The translations under genes were made by a program, and so were the position numbers. 64,000 nt of DNA from Bacillota bacterium (GTDB lineage: Bacteria; Bacillota; Clostridia; Oscillospirales; Ruminococcaceae), in assembly GCA_023421245.1 (NCBI GenBank), contig JAEZTV010000034.1:207057-271056 (forward strand). The letters run 5' to 3'. Shown here in pieces: positions 44,614 through 52,476 of the stretch (position 1 is its first letter; every line of letters starts with the position of its first letter). A model generated the notes under the pieces. The model was not told the origin of the DNA, made no database searches, and saw nothing but the letters and a program-made list of their open reading frames with translations.

Positions 44614-44640
44614 TGCCCATACTTTGGGGGACGATTTGAT

Positions 44641-45579
44641 ATGGATATTTCAACACTTGATCTCAGCTACCTTAGTTCAAACAAAACCGATACTGTTCAT
44701 GCAATGTTGTGGTTTGATAATAATCATTCGCCCAAGGCAATCCTCCAGATTGCACATGGTATGACTGAACACATTGCACGGTATAACGAGTTTGCCTCAT
44801 TTTTTGTACAGCGCGGGTTTGTAGTCTGCGCAAACGACCATCTTGGCCATGGCGCCACCGCCCCCTCCCCCGACGCGCTTGGCTACATTCCAAAACGCAA
44901 TGGGGCGGATTATCTTGTGGAAGATGTGCATCTGCTGCGTAAACTGGTTCAAGCGCGCTATCGGAATCTTCCTGTATTTTTATTGGGACACAGCATGGGG
45001 TCTTTAATTACCCGTTCTTATATCATCAAATACGGTGAAGGCCTGAGCGGCTATATTTGCTCGGGAACATCCGGACCAAATCCATTAAGCAGGATTGCAA
45101 TGATAATGGCGGATCTGGAGTTGCTTAGGATTGGCGCGTATGGCAGAAGCACGATTTTAGATCGGCTTGCATTTGGCAACCATAACAAACACTGCACGGA
45201 AAAACGAACCAAGTTTGATTGGCTAACGAAAGATCAGGATGTTGTTGACCGTTATGTAAATGACCCTTGGTGTGGTTATATATTTACTGCAGCGGGATTT
45301 CGAAATTTGTTTTACTTGCACAACTCTGTTTCGAAAAAGGCTTGGGCATACTCCGTTCCCAAAAACCTGCCCATCTTCATTATATCCGGGAAAGAAGACC
45401 CTGTTGGCGAATATACAAACGGCACGCAGATTGTTTATTCCCGCCTGCGTCAGGCAGGTGTTTTAGACATCAGCCTAAAGCTGTATGAAAACTGCCGGCA
45501 TGAGATTATCAATGAAATAAACCGCGCCGATGTATATGCGGACGTTCTAGACTGGATTTTAACACATCTGCAAATATAG
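44641..45579 (+). CDS. alpha/beta hydrolase, monoglyceride-lipase/lysophospholipase-like (S33 type)
   Basis: The 312-residue soluble protein has LQIAHGMTEHIARYNEFA (oxyanion region), the nucleophile elbow LLGHSMGSLI near residue 118, an acid Asp in SGKEDPVG near 260 and a His in CRHEIINE near 290. This is the pattern of monoacylglycerol lipases (Hydrolase_4). It probably hydrolyses lipid esters. GGGGGA precedes the ATG. Confidence 0.87.
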   Translation: MDISTLDLSYLSSNKTDTVHAMLWFDNNHSPKAILQIAHGMTEHIARYNEFASFFVQRGFVVCANDHLGHGATAPSPDALGYIPKRNGADYLVEDVHLLRKLVQARYRNLPVFLLGHSMGSLITRSYIIKYGEGLSGYICSGTSGPNPLSRIAMIMADLELLRIGAYGRSTILDRLAFGNHNKHCTEKRTKFDWLTKDQDVVDRYVNDPWCGYIFTAAGFRNLFYLHNSVSKKAWAYSVPKNLPIFIISGKEDPVGEYTNGTQIVYSRLRQAGVLDISLKLYENCRHEIINEINRADVYADVLDWILTHLQI

Positions 45580-45602
45580 CTAGACAGAAACTATAATATA
45601 GG

Positions 45603-45645
45603 ATAAGCCCACCCCTGCTCGGGATGGGCTTATTGCTTTATTTTG
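45603..45645 (+). terminator. Rho-independent terminator
   Basis: ATAAGCCCA (45603) and TGGGCTTAT (45625) form a stem followed by TGCTTTATTTT, between convergent genes. Confidence 0.75.
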
Positions 45646-45961
45646 CTTTAAATGTTGTGCACAGTGTTTCGTCGCGTGTATCTGCATGCTGGCTACCAAT
45701 ATTGATATGGTCGGCGGCGCAGATCAGGTCGTTGTTATAATAGCATTTTTCGGCATGGCATTGAACCGCAACCTCATGTTTGGTGTCAGAATTTTCACAT
45801 TCTACCGAATTTTCATAGCTGCTTGCCATAGGATAAAAACTTTCGCAGCTGGTTTGTTGCTTCTGCCGTGCCTTGCTTCCTTCAACAAGAATCTCCTGCT
45901 TGCAGCAATATCCGCTGTTATAGTGTGCACACGATATCACCTGACAGATTAGTTGTGGCAT
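45638..45961 (-). CDS. DUF1540 double-repeat cysteine-rich protein
   Basis: The 107-residue protein carries two DUF1540 modules, each with four regularly spaced cysteines. The first is CQVISCAHYNSGYCCKQEI with a later Cys; the second is CHAEKCYYNNDLICAADHI with a later Cys. The spacing suggests metal binding. Family function is unknown and it is common in spore-forming Clostridia. AAGGAGAG lies upstream of ATG 45961 (MPQLICQ); seven upstream codons are excluded. Confidence 0.85.
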   Translation of the reverse strand: MPQLICQVISCAHYNSGYCCKQEILVEGSKARQKQQTSCESFYPMASSYENSVECENSDTKHEVAVQCHAEKCYYNNDLICAADHINIGSQHADTRDETLCTTFKAK

Positions 45962-46264
45962 ATATACTCTCCTTCTCTGCATTTGCAGTTAATATAGTAC
46001 GCGGAACAAAAAATCGCCGCATAGATATTTTGTTCTGCAGTCTTCGATTTATCAGTTTGTTTCACTATTTATGTAATGTTAATAAAGCCGGAAACTTTTT
46101 TGAATTATTGTTTTTAATAAAAACAGGTATTCTTGCGTAGAGAGTAAATGTAAATGGAACCTTTTCAGCAATTTTTGAATAATCTGAACTAAGAAGCGTC
46201 AGGTCCATCAATTGTATTGATACTGGTCAATATTCCATTTTTCATGTGTTTCGGAGGGTTATTT
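45962..46264. other. intergenic region with no gene seen
   Basis: About 300 AT-rich bases lie between divergent genes. An inverted repeat GAACAAAA-N15-TTTTGTTC lies near 46003-46033 upstream of the DUF1540 gene. No RNA gene is visible. Confidence 0.45.
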
Positions 46265-47359
46265 ATGGGCATCGGTGCAAACAATAGCGCAAAGTTTTTT
46301 CTTGGAGCAACCACACCACAAGGCTTTGCATCATGCTATCACCAGTCTTACAACATAGACGATTATGAATACATTGGCATTGTAAAGGGCGGCCCCAATA
46401 AACATGATTTTATTAAGCAGGTAGCTGATCGGCTTTCGCCTTGCGATAATCAGGCAGAGTTCATCTATTCGTCTCAAAACCCCTCCCGCTACGATGGCAT
46501 CATCTTCCCTACACTTCGCGCCTGTATCATTGACGGTAGTACGCCCCACCCTCTGGAACCTCGATATTATGATGCGTTTGAAACGATTCTTTCATTGGGC
46601 GATTACTGCAGTAAAGAATATATCAAAAACCATAAGGATGAAATATTACAGCTTACCGATAGCGGCAGCCGTCTTTACGAGCGCTGTGTTCGCTTTATAT
46701 GCGCTGCGGGATCTTTGCTTGACGATAGCTATATACTTGCCCTTACCTGTACGAACGAAGACAAGATATCCTCGTTTTGCGAGAGAACCCTCGCTCGTGA
46801 AATAAAGCAAAACCTTCCTTCGTCTGGGAAAGAACACAGCCGATTTTTAAGCGCAGTTACGGCCAATGGGATTATTCTTTTTGAGGATACCATCCGTCAT
46901 TATTGTACGAATCTATATGTTATTGAAGATGAATTCGGGGCTGCAGCTAACCTCATTTTGCAAAAAATAAGAAGCGGTGCGACAGAGCGCGGTTATGATA
47001 TTATCTTGTGTTGGTGCCCATTTGCTCCGTTTAAAAAGCTTGAGCATATATTTATACCTGCTCTGCAGCTTGGGTTTGTAACCTCCAACCGCTGGCATAC
47101 ACTTAAATTCGATGATGCAAGAATGATCCATTCTCGCCGCTTTACCAGCCCTGAGTCTCTTTCGGTGCGCAAACAACGGCTCTCCTTTAATAAAAGGGCT
47201 GCATCAGAGCTTATAGACGCGGCACAAACCATCATGCAGCAATCACAGGATATCAACCAACGGCTCGAGGATATCTATATGAAAGCGGTGGACGGTGAAA
47301 AGTTTTCGATGATGGTGAATAAGGTTGTTCAGGGACTGCTCGCCGCATCAGTAAAGTAA
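46265..47359 (+). CDS. PRK06851-like protein with degenerate P-loop
   Basis: The 364-residue protein aligns by eye with the start of PRK06851-family ATPases of spore-formers: an aromatic-rich N-terminus ending GFxSxY, then IVKGG, IIFPTLRACIIDGSTPHPLEP and LSLGDYCSKEYIKNHKDEI. Where that family has a Walker A (GGPGTGKST type), this protein reads GGPNKHDF, with no Lys-Ser/Thr pair, so nucleotide binding at this site is unlikely. A second half repeats a similar fold (FLSAVTANGIILFEDTI..., PALQLGFVTSNRWHTL). GGAGGG precedes ATG 46265; the longer frame is not needed. It is a stand-alone gene and its function is unknown. Confidence 0.72.
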   Translation: MGIGANNSAKFFLGATTPQGFASCYHQSYNIDDYEYIGIVKGGPNKHDFIKQVADRLSPCDNQAEFIYSSQNPSRYDGIIFPTLRACIIDGSTPHPLEPRYYDAFETILSLGDYCSKEYIKNHKDEILQLTDSGSRLYERCVRFICAAGSLLDDSYILALTCTNEDKISSFCERTLAREIKQNLPSSGKEHSRFLSAVTANGIILFEDTIRHYCTNLYVIEDEFGAAANLILQKIRSGATERGYDIILCWCPFAPFKKLEHIFIPALQLGFVTSNRWHTLKFDDARMIHSRRFTSPESLSVRKQRLSFNKRAASELIDAAQTIMQQSQDINQRLEDIYMKAVDGEKFSMMVNKVVQGLLAASVK

Positions 47360-47777
47360 TAAGTCTCTAATCCATATTCATACCGCAAAATATCTTCCGA
47401 TCCCTCATTTCGATTGGAACTGTTGAAAACCTATATCATAATAATCAAGGACAAGCCCTGTCCAACAGGATACAAGAAATGAAGCAACAACGCCTTTTAA
47501 TTCGTTTAATATAATGAAGTAAGCGCATACAATTTATTCGTCAATAAATGCTGTTTTAAAAAGCACAATATGTTATAATGAATTCGTACCAGCCGTATTA
47601 CAGTCATTGCCGCGATGCGGTCAGGGAGCCATTGTATTGAAAAGCCACATGGCAGTTCATTTTTATGGGTTTTATGCTGTAATAGGGCCCAAAGCAATGG
47701 ATTGTGCCGTTATAACGTAACAGTTGCCTTGCCTTTTAAAACAGACGATTAATAAAAATCAGGAGTGTGTGTGTTTC
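47360..47777. other. intergenic region with a possible extended -10 promoter
   Basis: No gene is visible. TGTTATAAT near 47571-47579 is an extended -10 with a weak -35, about 200 bases before the glycosyltransferase gene. No terminator is obvious after the PRK06851-like gene. Confidence 0.4.
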
Positions 47778-49022
47778 ATGAAAATCGCGATTTTCGCCGA
47801 GACTTATCTGCCCTATTTAAACGGTGTCGTCACGCATATCTGTGTACTAAAAAATGGTCTTGAGAAACTGGGCAATGAGGTATTGATTGTCACTGCCGAT
47901 CCCCATGCGCGCCATCATTTTGTGGAAAACGGTATTTTGCACTGCCCTGCCAAAACCTCAAAAAAAATCTACGGTTACGGGCTGGCATCACCCTTGAGTC
48001 AAAAACGCCTACAGATGATTTTAGATTTTAACCCCGATATTATTCATATCCAAACCGAATTTGGTATTGGGCTATCCGGTATTATGATTGCAAAAGTTTT
48101 GAAAATACCGCTCATCTACACCCTGCACACGATGTATGATGATTACATCTACTATATTGCACCGCACAAGCTGGTTTCTATTGTGAAAAAGCTTTCGCAT
48201 GCCTATGCGCGTCTAATTGCGGGTTCTGTAAACGCCATAACAGGACCTTCCGCAAAGATTGCAGAATACTTTACCGCCAACGGTGTGAAAAAACACGTTA
48301 ATATTATCCCTAATACCATTGAAATCGAGAAGTTTGACCCTTCTCTTACCTCAGACGAACAGCGTGCGGTGCTTCGTAAGCAGCATAATATACCTGGGGA
48401 TAAAATGATCGCCGTATTTGTGGGGAGGCTGGGTAAGGAAAAGGGCCTTGATGTATTGATGCAGTATTGGGCGGAAACAATCACCGCCGATGACGGTATC
48501 CACCTGATGATTGTCGGCGGCGGCCCAGATGCGGATGAACTCAAGGCAATGGCGGCCGATCTTAACATTGACAGCATGATAACCTTTACCGGCCCTGTGA
48601 TACATGACGAGATTGCTTCCTATTATGCTATTTCAGATGTGTTTATCACAGCATCGCTATCCGAGGTCTATTCCATTTCTATGCTTGAGGCTATGGCGTC
48701 CGGTTTGCCGGTTCTCCAACGCTTTGACGAGCTAAACTCCAGCCAGATTCTCCCCGGTGTCAACGGATTTTTCTATAATAACCCGCAAGAGATGTCTGTG
48801 GTGCTGCATATGCTAAAACGCAACACCCCTGAGGATTTTACGCGGTTGAAGGAAGCTGTTATTAACTCGGTAAAGAACTCCGGTGCGGAATCACTTGCAT
48901 CCAATCTGCTTGAAATTTACTCTGAATTTACTTCAGAAAAGAAGTATCAAAGGGCGACGCGCACACGAACACGTCTAAACCGCACCAAGGTAAAATTTAA
49001 GCGGATTAGTAAAATTTCCTGA
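47778..49022 (+). CDS. GT4-family glycosyltransferase, glycolipid-synthase-like
   Basis: The 414-residue GT-B enzyme starts MKIAIFAETYLPYLNGVVTH, typical of diacylglycerol glucosyltransferases and PimB-like enzymes. The donor site shows VFVGRLGKEKGLDVL near residue 215 and the E-x7-E motif in SEVYSISMLEAMASGLPV near residue 295. The C-terminal 25 residues are very rich in Arg/Lys, suggesting contact with acidic lipids at the membrane face. It probably transfers a hexose to a lipid or cell-envelope acceptor. ATG 47778 with AGGAG about 12 bases upstream is used. Confidence 0.87.
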   Translation: MKIAIFAETYLPYLNGVVTHICVLKNGLEKLGNEVLIVTADPHARHHFVENGILHCPAKTSKKIYGYGLASPLSQKRLQMILDFNPDIIHIQTEFGIGLSGIMIAKVLKIPLIYTLHTMYDDYIYYIAPHKLVSIVKKLSHAYARLIAGSVNAITGPSAKIAEYFTANGVKKHVNIIPNTIEIEKFDPSLTSDEQRAVLRKQHNIPGDKMIAVFVGRLGKEKGLDVLMQYWAETITADDGIHLMIVGGGPDADELKAMAADLNIDSMITFTGPVIHDEIASYYAISDVFITASLSEVYSISMLEAMASGLPVLQRFDELNSSQILPGVNGFFYNNPQEMSVVLHMLKRNTPEDFTRLKEAVINSVKNSGAESLASNLLEIYSEFTSEKKYQRATRTRTRLNRTKVKFKRISKIS

Positions 49023-49037
49023 GTAATTTCTATCACC

Positions 49038-49083
49038 AGAGGTTGACCGAGACATGCTTCGAGGTTAACCTCTTGTCTTTTTT
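49038..49083 (+). terminator. Rho-independent terminator
   Basis: AGAGGTT (49038) pairs with AACCTCT (49067), followed by TGTCTTTTTT, after the glycosyltransferase gene. Confidence 0.65.
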
Positions 49084-49168
49084 GCGAGCGTTGAGGGTAC
49101 TTTGGTGTAAAACCAATGTTCATCTCACAATTAATTAAGTTGAAAAGTGCACAGAAACGAGGATTACT

Positions 49169-50551
49169 ATGATTGCCAAAAAGCAATATGATGTTGCAAT
49201 TATCGGCGGTGGAATCGGCGGATTAATGACAGCATTACGCCTTTGTGATGAAAACCCATCTCTCTCGGTATGCATACTTGAAAAAGGGCATGATATTAAA
49301 CAGCGGCACTGCCCTATTGTGTCCGGCAAAACAAAGCGTTGTGTGCATTGTGCTTCCTGCGGCATTATGGAAGGTATGGCGGGGGCTGGTGCGTTTTCAG
49401 ACGGAAAATATGTTATTTCCACCGAATACGGCGGCTGGCTCACCGATTTTTTAGATCGCGATACTGTACTTAAGTATATTGAGCAAGCTGATAAAATCCT
49501 GGTGGGCTTTGGTGCAACCACCCATCGATTTATGCCCGACAACGAACTCAAACGCCTATGTCTGCAGCATGATCTGCATATGAGTCAGGCACAGTTGAAG
49601 CATCTTGGAACTGATTCAAACTTTGAAACGATGGTGCGCATGATCGATTCGCTACGCGCGCGTTGTGATATTATTACTGATACCACCGTTACCGATGTAG
49701 ATGCTAAAACAAATACCATTTACTTTTCGGCAAATAATAATAGCAGCAGCCTTTGTGCGGATACCGTTATCTTTGCTGTAGGACGTGCGGGAAGCCGGTT
49801 TTTCTCCGAGTGGTGCACGAAGAACGGTATTCCCCTTACCAACAACCAGGTTGATGTAGGTGTGCGTGTGGAGCTTCCTTCCATCCTGTGGGAGCATTTC
49901 TCCCAAAAGATATACGAACCGAAAATATGGTACCGCAGCAAGTCTTACGGTGATATTACAAGGATGTTTTGCTTTAATGAGCGCGGACATGTTGTTACTG
50001 AAAATACCGGTGGTGTGCTTACGGTTAACGGACATTCCTATCGTGATGAGCAGCGTAAGACCACAAATTCAAACTTTGCCCTGCTTACAACGATACGCTT
50101 TACCCAGCCATTTCAGCATCCCATCGAGTACGCACGGCATGTGGCAAGCCTTGCAAATCTTATTAGCGGCGGCAGTGTGCTGGTGCAGCGTCTGGGAGAT
50201 CTGGAGATTGGAAGGCGTACGGACGAAAAACGACTTGGACAATCTACTACAGTTCCTACGCTTGGGGCTGTCGCGGGAGATTTAAGCCTCTGCTTGCCCA
50301 AACGTCAGATCGATAATATTGTAGAAACTCTGCACGCGCTGGATGCCGTCGCTCCGGGTACCGCGAATTACGATACCCTGCTCTATGGCGTAGAATGCAA
50401 ATATTATTCTGCAAGGCCAGATACGGAACAGTTCCGCATTAAAGGCTGCGAAAACATCTATGCCCTAGGCGATGGTGCGGGCTTTACGCGCTCCTTATCT
50501 CAGGCTGCTGCAAATGGCCTGTATGTTGCAGATCTGCTTCTTGGAAAATAA
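49169..50551 (+). CDS. COG2509 FAD-dependent protein with cysteine cluster
   Basis: The 460-residue protein has the FAD motif VAIIGGGIGGLMTALRL at residues 9-25. A cysteine-rich stretch follows near residues 48-65 (C-P-I then CVHCASCG), then the family hallmark MAGAGAFSDGKY and the closing ALGDGAGFTRSLSQAA. It is a shorter paralogue of the protein encoded at 9637-11229 and lacks that protein's 90-residue N-terminal domain. The four cysteines could hold an iron-sulfur cluster or zinc. Substrate unknown. GAGG lies seven bases before the ATG. Confidence 0.87.
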   Translation: MIAKKQYDVAIIGGGIGGLMTALRLCDENPSLSVCILEKGHDIKQRHCPIVSGKTKRCVHCASCGIMEGMAGAGAFSDGKYVISTEYGGWLTDFLDRDTVLKYIEQADKILVGFGATTHRFMPDNELKRLCLQHDLHMSQAQLKHLGTDSNFETMVRMIDSLRARCDIITDTTVTDVDAKTNTIYFSANNNSSSLCADTVIFAVGRAGSRFFSEWCTKNGIPLTNNQVDVGVRVELPSILWEHFSQKIYEPKIWYRSKSYGDITRMFCFNERGHVVTENTGGVLTVNGHSYRDEQRKTTNSNFALLTTIRFTQPFQHPIEYARHVASLANLISGGSVLVQRLGDLEIGRRTDEKRLGQSTTVPTLGAVAGDLSLCLPKRQIDNIVETLHALDAVAPGTANYDTLLYGVECKYYSARPDTEQFRIKGCENIYALGDGAGFTRSLSQAAANGLYVADLLLGK

Positions 50552-50603
50552 CTTTTCCATTCAACCCTCACCCTTTAGACAAAACCGTATATAACTATAC
50601 AAG

Positions 50604-50646
50604 GGAAAACGCAACGGTTGGTACCATTGCGTTTTCCTTATTTCTA
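50604..50646. terminator. terminator between COG2509 gene and sigG
   Basis: GGAAAACGCAA (50604) and TTGCGTTTTCC (50627) form an 11-bp perfect stem with TTATTTCT on the plus side. It lies between convergent genes and could serve both. Confidence 0.8.
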
Positions 50647-50662
50647 TACACTCTTTTGAGCA

Positions 50663-51433
50663 TTAAATTTGCTTCTTAATCTTTTCCAGCGCGCATTTCT
50701 CAAGTCTGGATACCTGTGCCTGAGAAATACCAATTTCACTTGCAACCTCCATCTGTGTTTTGCCCGCAAAAAAACGGAGTGAGAGAATGTTTTTTTCTCT
50801 CTGGCTTAATTTTGCGATTGACTCCTTGAGAGCGAGCTCCTCAAGCCAGTCCCAATCATCGGTTTTGTCTCCAACCTGATCCATAACGTATATGGTATCT
50901 CCGCCGTCCGAGTATACCGGCTCCTGCAGTGAAAGCGGTTCAACAATTGCCTCCAGAGCAAGCACGACATCCTCACGCTTATATCCCATCAACTTTGCGA
51001 TCTCATCAATCTTTGGCTCACGCTGGTGTTCATTAATAAACTGTTCTTTCACCTGCATTGCTTTGTAAGCGATGTCACGCATTGAGCGGCTAACCCGTAC
51101 TGAGTTATTGTCTCGCAGGTATCGGCGAATCTCACCAATTATCATCGGGACAGCATAGGTTGAGAACTTTACCTCTAGGTTTATATTAAAATTATCAATT
51201 GCTTTAATTAAACCTATGCAGCCAATCTGGAATAAATCATCAGGATTTTCTCCACGATTTATAAATCTTTGGATTACCGATAGCACCAACCGAAGATTAC
51301 CCGAAATCAGCTCCTCACGCGCTTTTTTATCTCCCTGTTTTACAAGCTTTAGCAATCGTTCCTTTTCTGCTTCCTTTAGCACCTTGATTTTTGAAGTGTT
51401 TACTCCGCAGATTTCCACCTTGTTCATATGCAT
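50663..51433 (-). CDS. sigG: RNA polymerase sporulation sigma factor SigG
   Basis: The 256-residue sigma-70 family protein starts with the SigG signature NKVEICGVNTSKIKVL. Region 2 contains NPDDLFQIGCIGLIKAIDNFN and KFSTYAVPMIIGEIRRYLRDN; region 4 contains LSQREKNILSLRFF and SQAQVSRLEKCALEKI. SigG directs late forespore gene expression. In many spore-formers it sits after sigE; here it is alone. Its presence marks the host as an endospore-former. Confidence 0.96.
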   Translation of the reverse strand: MHMNKVEICGVNTSKIKVLKEAEKERLLKLVKQGDKKAREELISGNLRLVLSVIQRFINRGENPDDLFQIGCIGLIKAIDNFNINLEVKFSTYAVPMIIGEIRRYLRDNNSVRVSRSMRDIAYKAMQVKEQFINEHQREPKIDEIAKLMGYKREDVVLALEAIVEPLSLQEPVYSDGGDTIYVMDQVGDKTDDWDWLEELALKESIAKLSQREKNILSLRFFAGKTQMEVASEIGISQAQVSRLEKCALEKIKKQI

Positions 51434-51743
51434 TGAAAGCAGCCCCTTTTCAACTGATTACTCTCAGTATGGGCACGCTGTTCCAATGCAATTCGCAACT
51501 GGACTATGGTATTTTTTTCTTTTGCAATAACGTCATCAATTACAACAATATGCAGCGCTACAAAGCTGTATTACTAATTGGGTTTGCACGCATATCATCC
51601 GCTTGAAGCCGCGATAGTGAGAACTGACAATAGAATAGCTGTACAAATATTGAGACTGTTCACACAACTGGTCTACGCCCACATATCAATGCAGTTGTGT
51701 TGTTGTGCAAGGTTGGTACTCACTCATAAATATCCTTATGTAT
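51434..51743. other. intergenic region upstream of sigG
   Basis: No gene is visible. A forespore-type promoter (GCATA -35) could not be placed with confidence; TGCAT hexamers occur twice without a clear matching -10. Confidence 0.4.
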
Positions 51744-51787
51744 AGAAAAAATAAGCTCTCGAGGTTAATATACGAAAGCTTATTTGA
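51744..51787 (-). terminator. Rho-independent terminator of the ABC transporter operon
   Basis: On the minus strand AATAAGCT pairs with AGCTTATT and is followed by TTTTTCTAT, ten bases after the ATPase stop. Confidence 0.8.
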
Positions 51788-51796
51788 ACCGTTATC

Positions 51797-52462
51797 CTAC
51801 ACGTTTCCAATCAATATGCCATCCCTCATTTGGAACAGAATATCCGCAGTTTCGGCAATCTCAAGGTCGTGCGTTACAATAATAACGCAGTAGCCTTCTT
51901 TGTGCGCCAGCGCATGCAGTATGTCCATGATGTTTTTTGTGTTGGCCACATCGAGGTTGCCCGTCGGCTCATCGGCAAGAAGCGTTTTCGCACCTGCCGC
52001 AAGGCTCCGTGCTATTGCAACCCGCTGCTGCTCACCACCGGATAAACGCGACGGAAACCGCTTCATCTGCTCATCTGTGATACCCAAGCTTTGTAAAAGG
52101 CGCGCGGCGTGCGGTTTTGCGTCGGCGGGTTTTACGCCGAGAAGCTCCATCGGATAACATACGTTTTCCATTACCGTAAGCAGCGGGAATAGATGAAACA
52201 TCTGAAAAATCATGGCGATACTCTCGCGGCGGTAACGATCGAGGTCTAGCGTGGCAAGGCTTTCCTCGCCAAACGCTACAGTACCCTCTGTTGGAAGATC
52301 AAGCCCTGCCAGCATCGATAAGAGTGTAGACTTGCCGGAGCCGCTCGGTCCAACAATGGCGTACAGCATGCCCTGCTCGAACGAGCAGCTTACGTTTGAA
52401 ACCGCGGGCGTTTTCGAGCTGCGGTAACGGTATGTCACGTTAGAGAGTGTTAATGTTGACAT
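51797..52462 (-). CDS. ABC transporter ATP-binding protein, MacB/LolD type
   Basis: The 221-residue ATPase has Walker A VGPSGSGKST near residue 36, FQMFHLFPLLTVMENV (Q-loop), signature LSGGEQQRVAIARSL near residue 137 and Walker B LLADEPTGNLD near 160, all typical of the MacB/LolD/FtsE group. It energises the FtsX-type permease encoded just upstream. GGAGGG precedes ATG 52462; the longer frame overlaps the permease end and is rejected. Confidence 0.93.
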   Translation of the reverse strand: MSTLTLSNVTYRYRSSKTPAVSNVSCSFEQGMLYAIVGPSGSGKSTLLSMLAGLDLPTEGTVAFGEESLATLDLDRYRRESIAMIFQMFHLFPLLTVMENVCYPMELLGVKPADAKPHAARLLQSLGITDEQMKRFPSRLSGGEQQRVAIARSLAAGAKTLLADEPTGNLDVANTKNIMDILHALAHKEGYCVIIVTHDLEIAETADILFQMRDGILIGNV

Positions 52463-52476
52463 AATTATTTTCCCTC

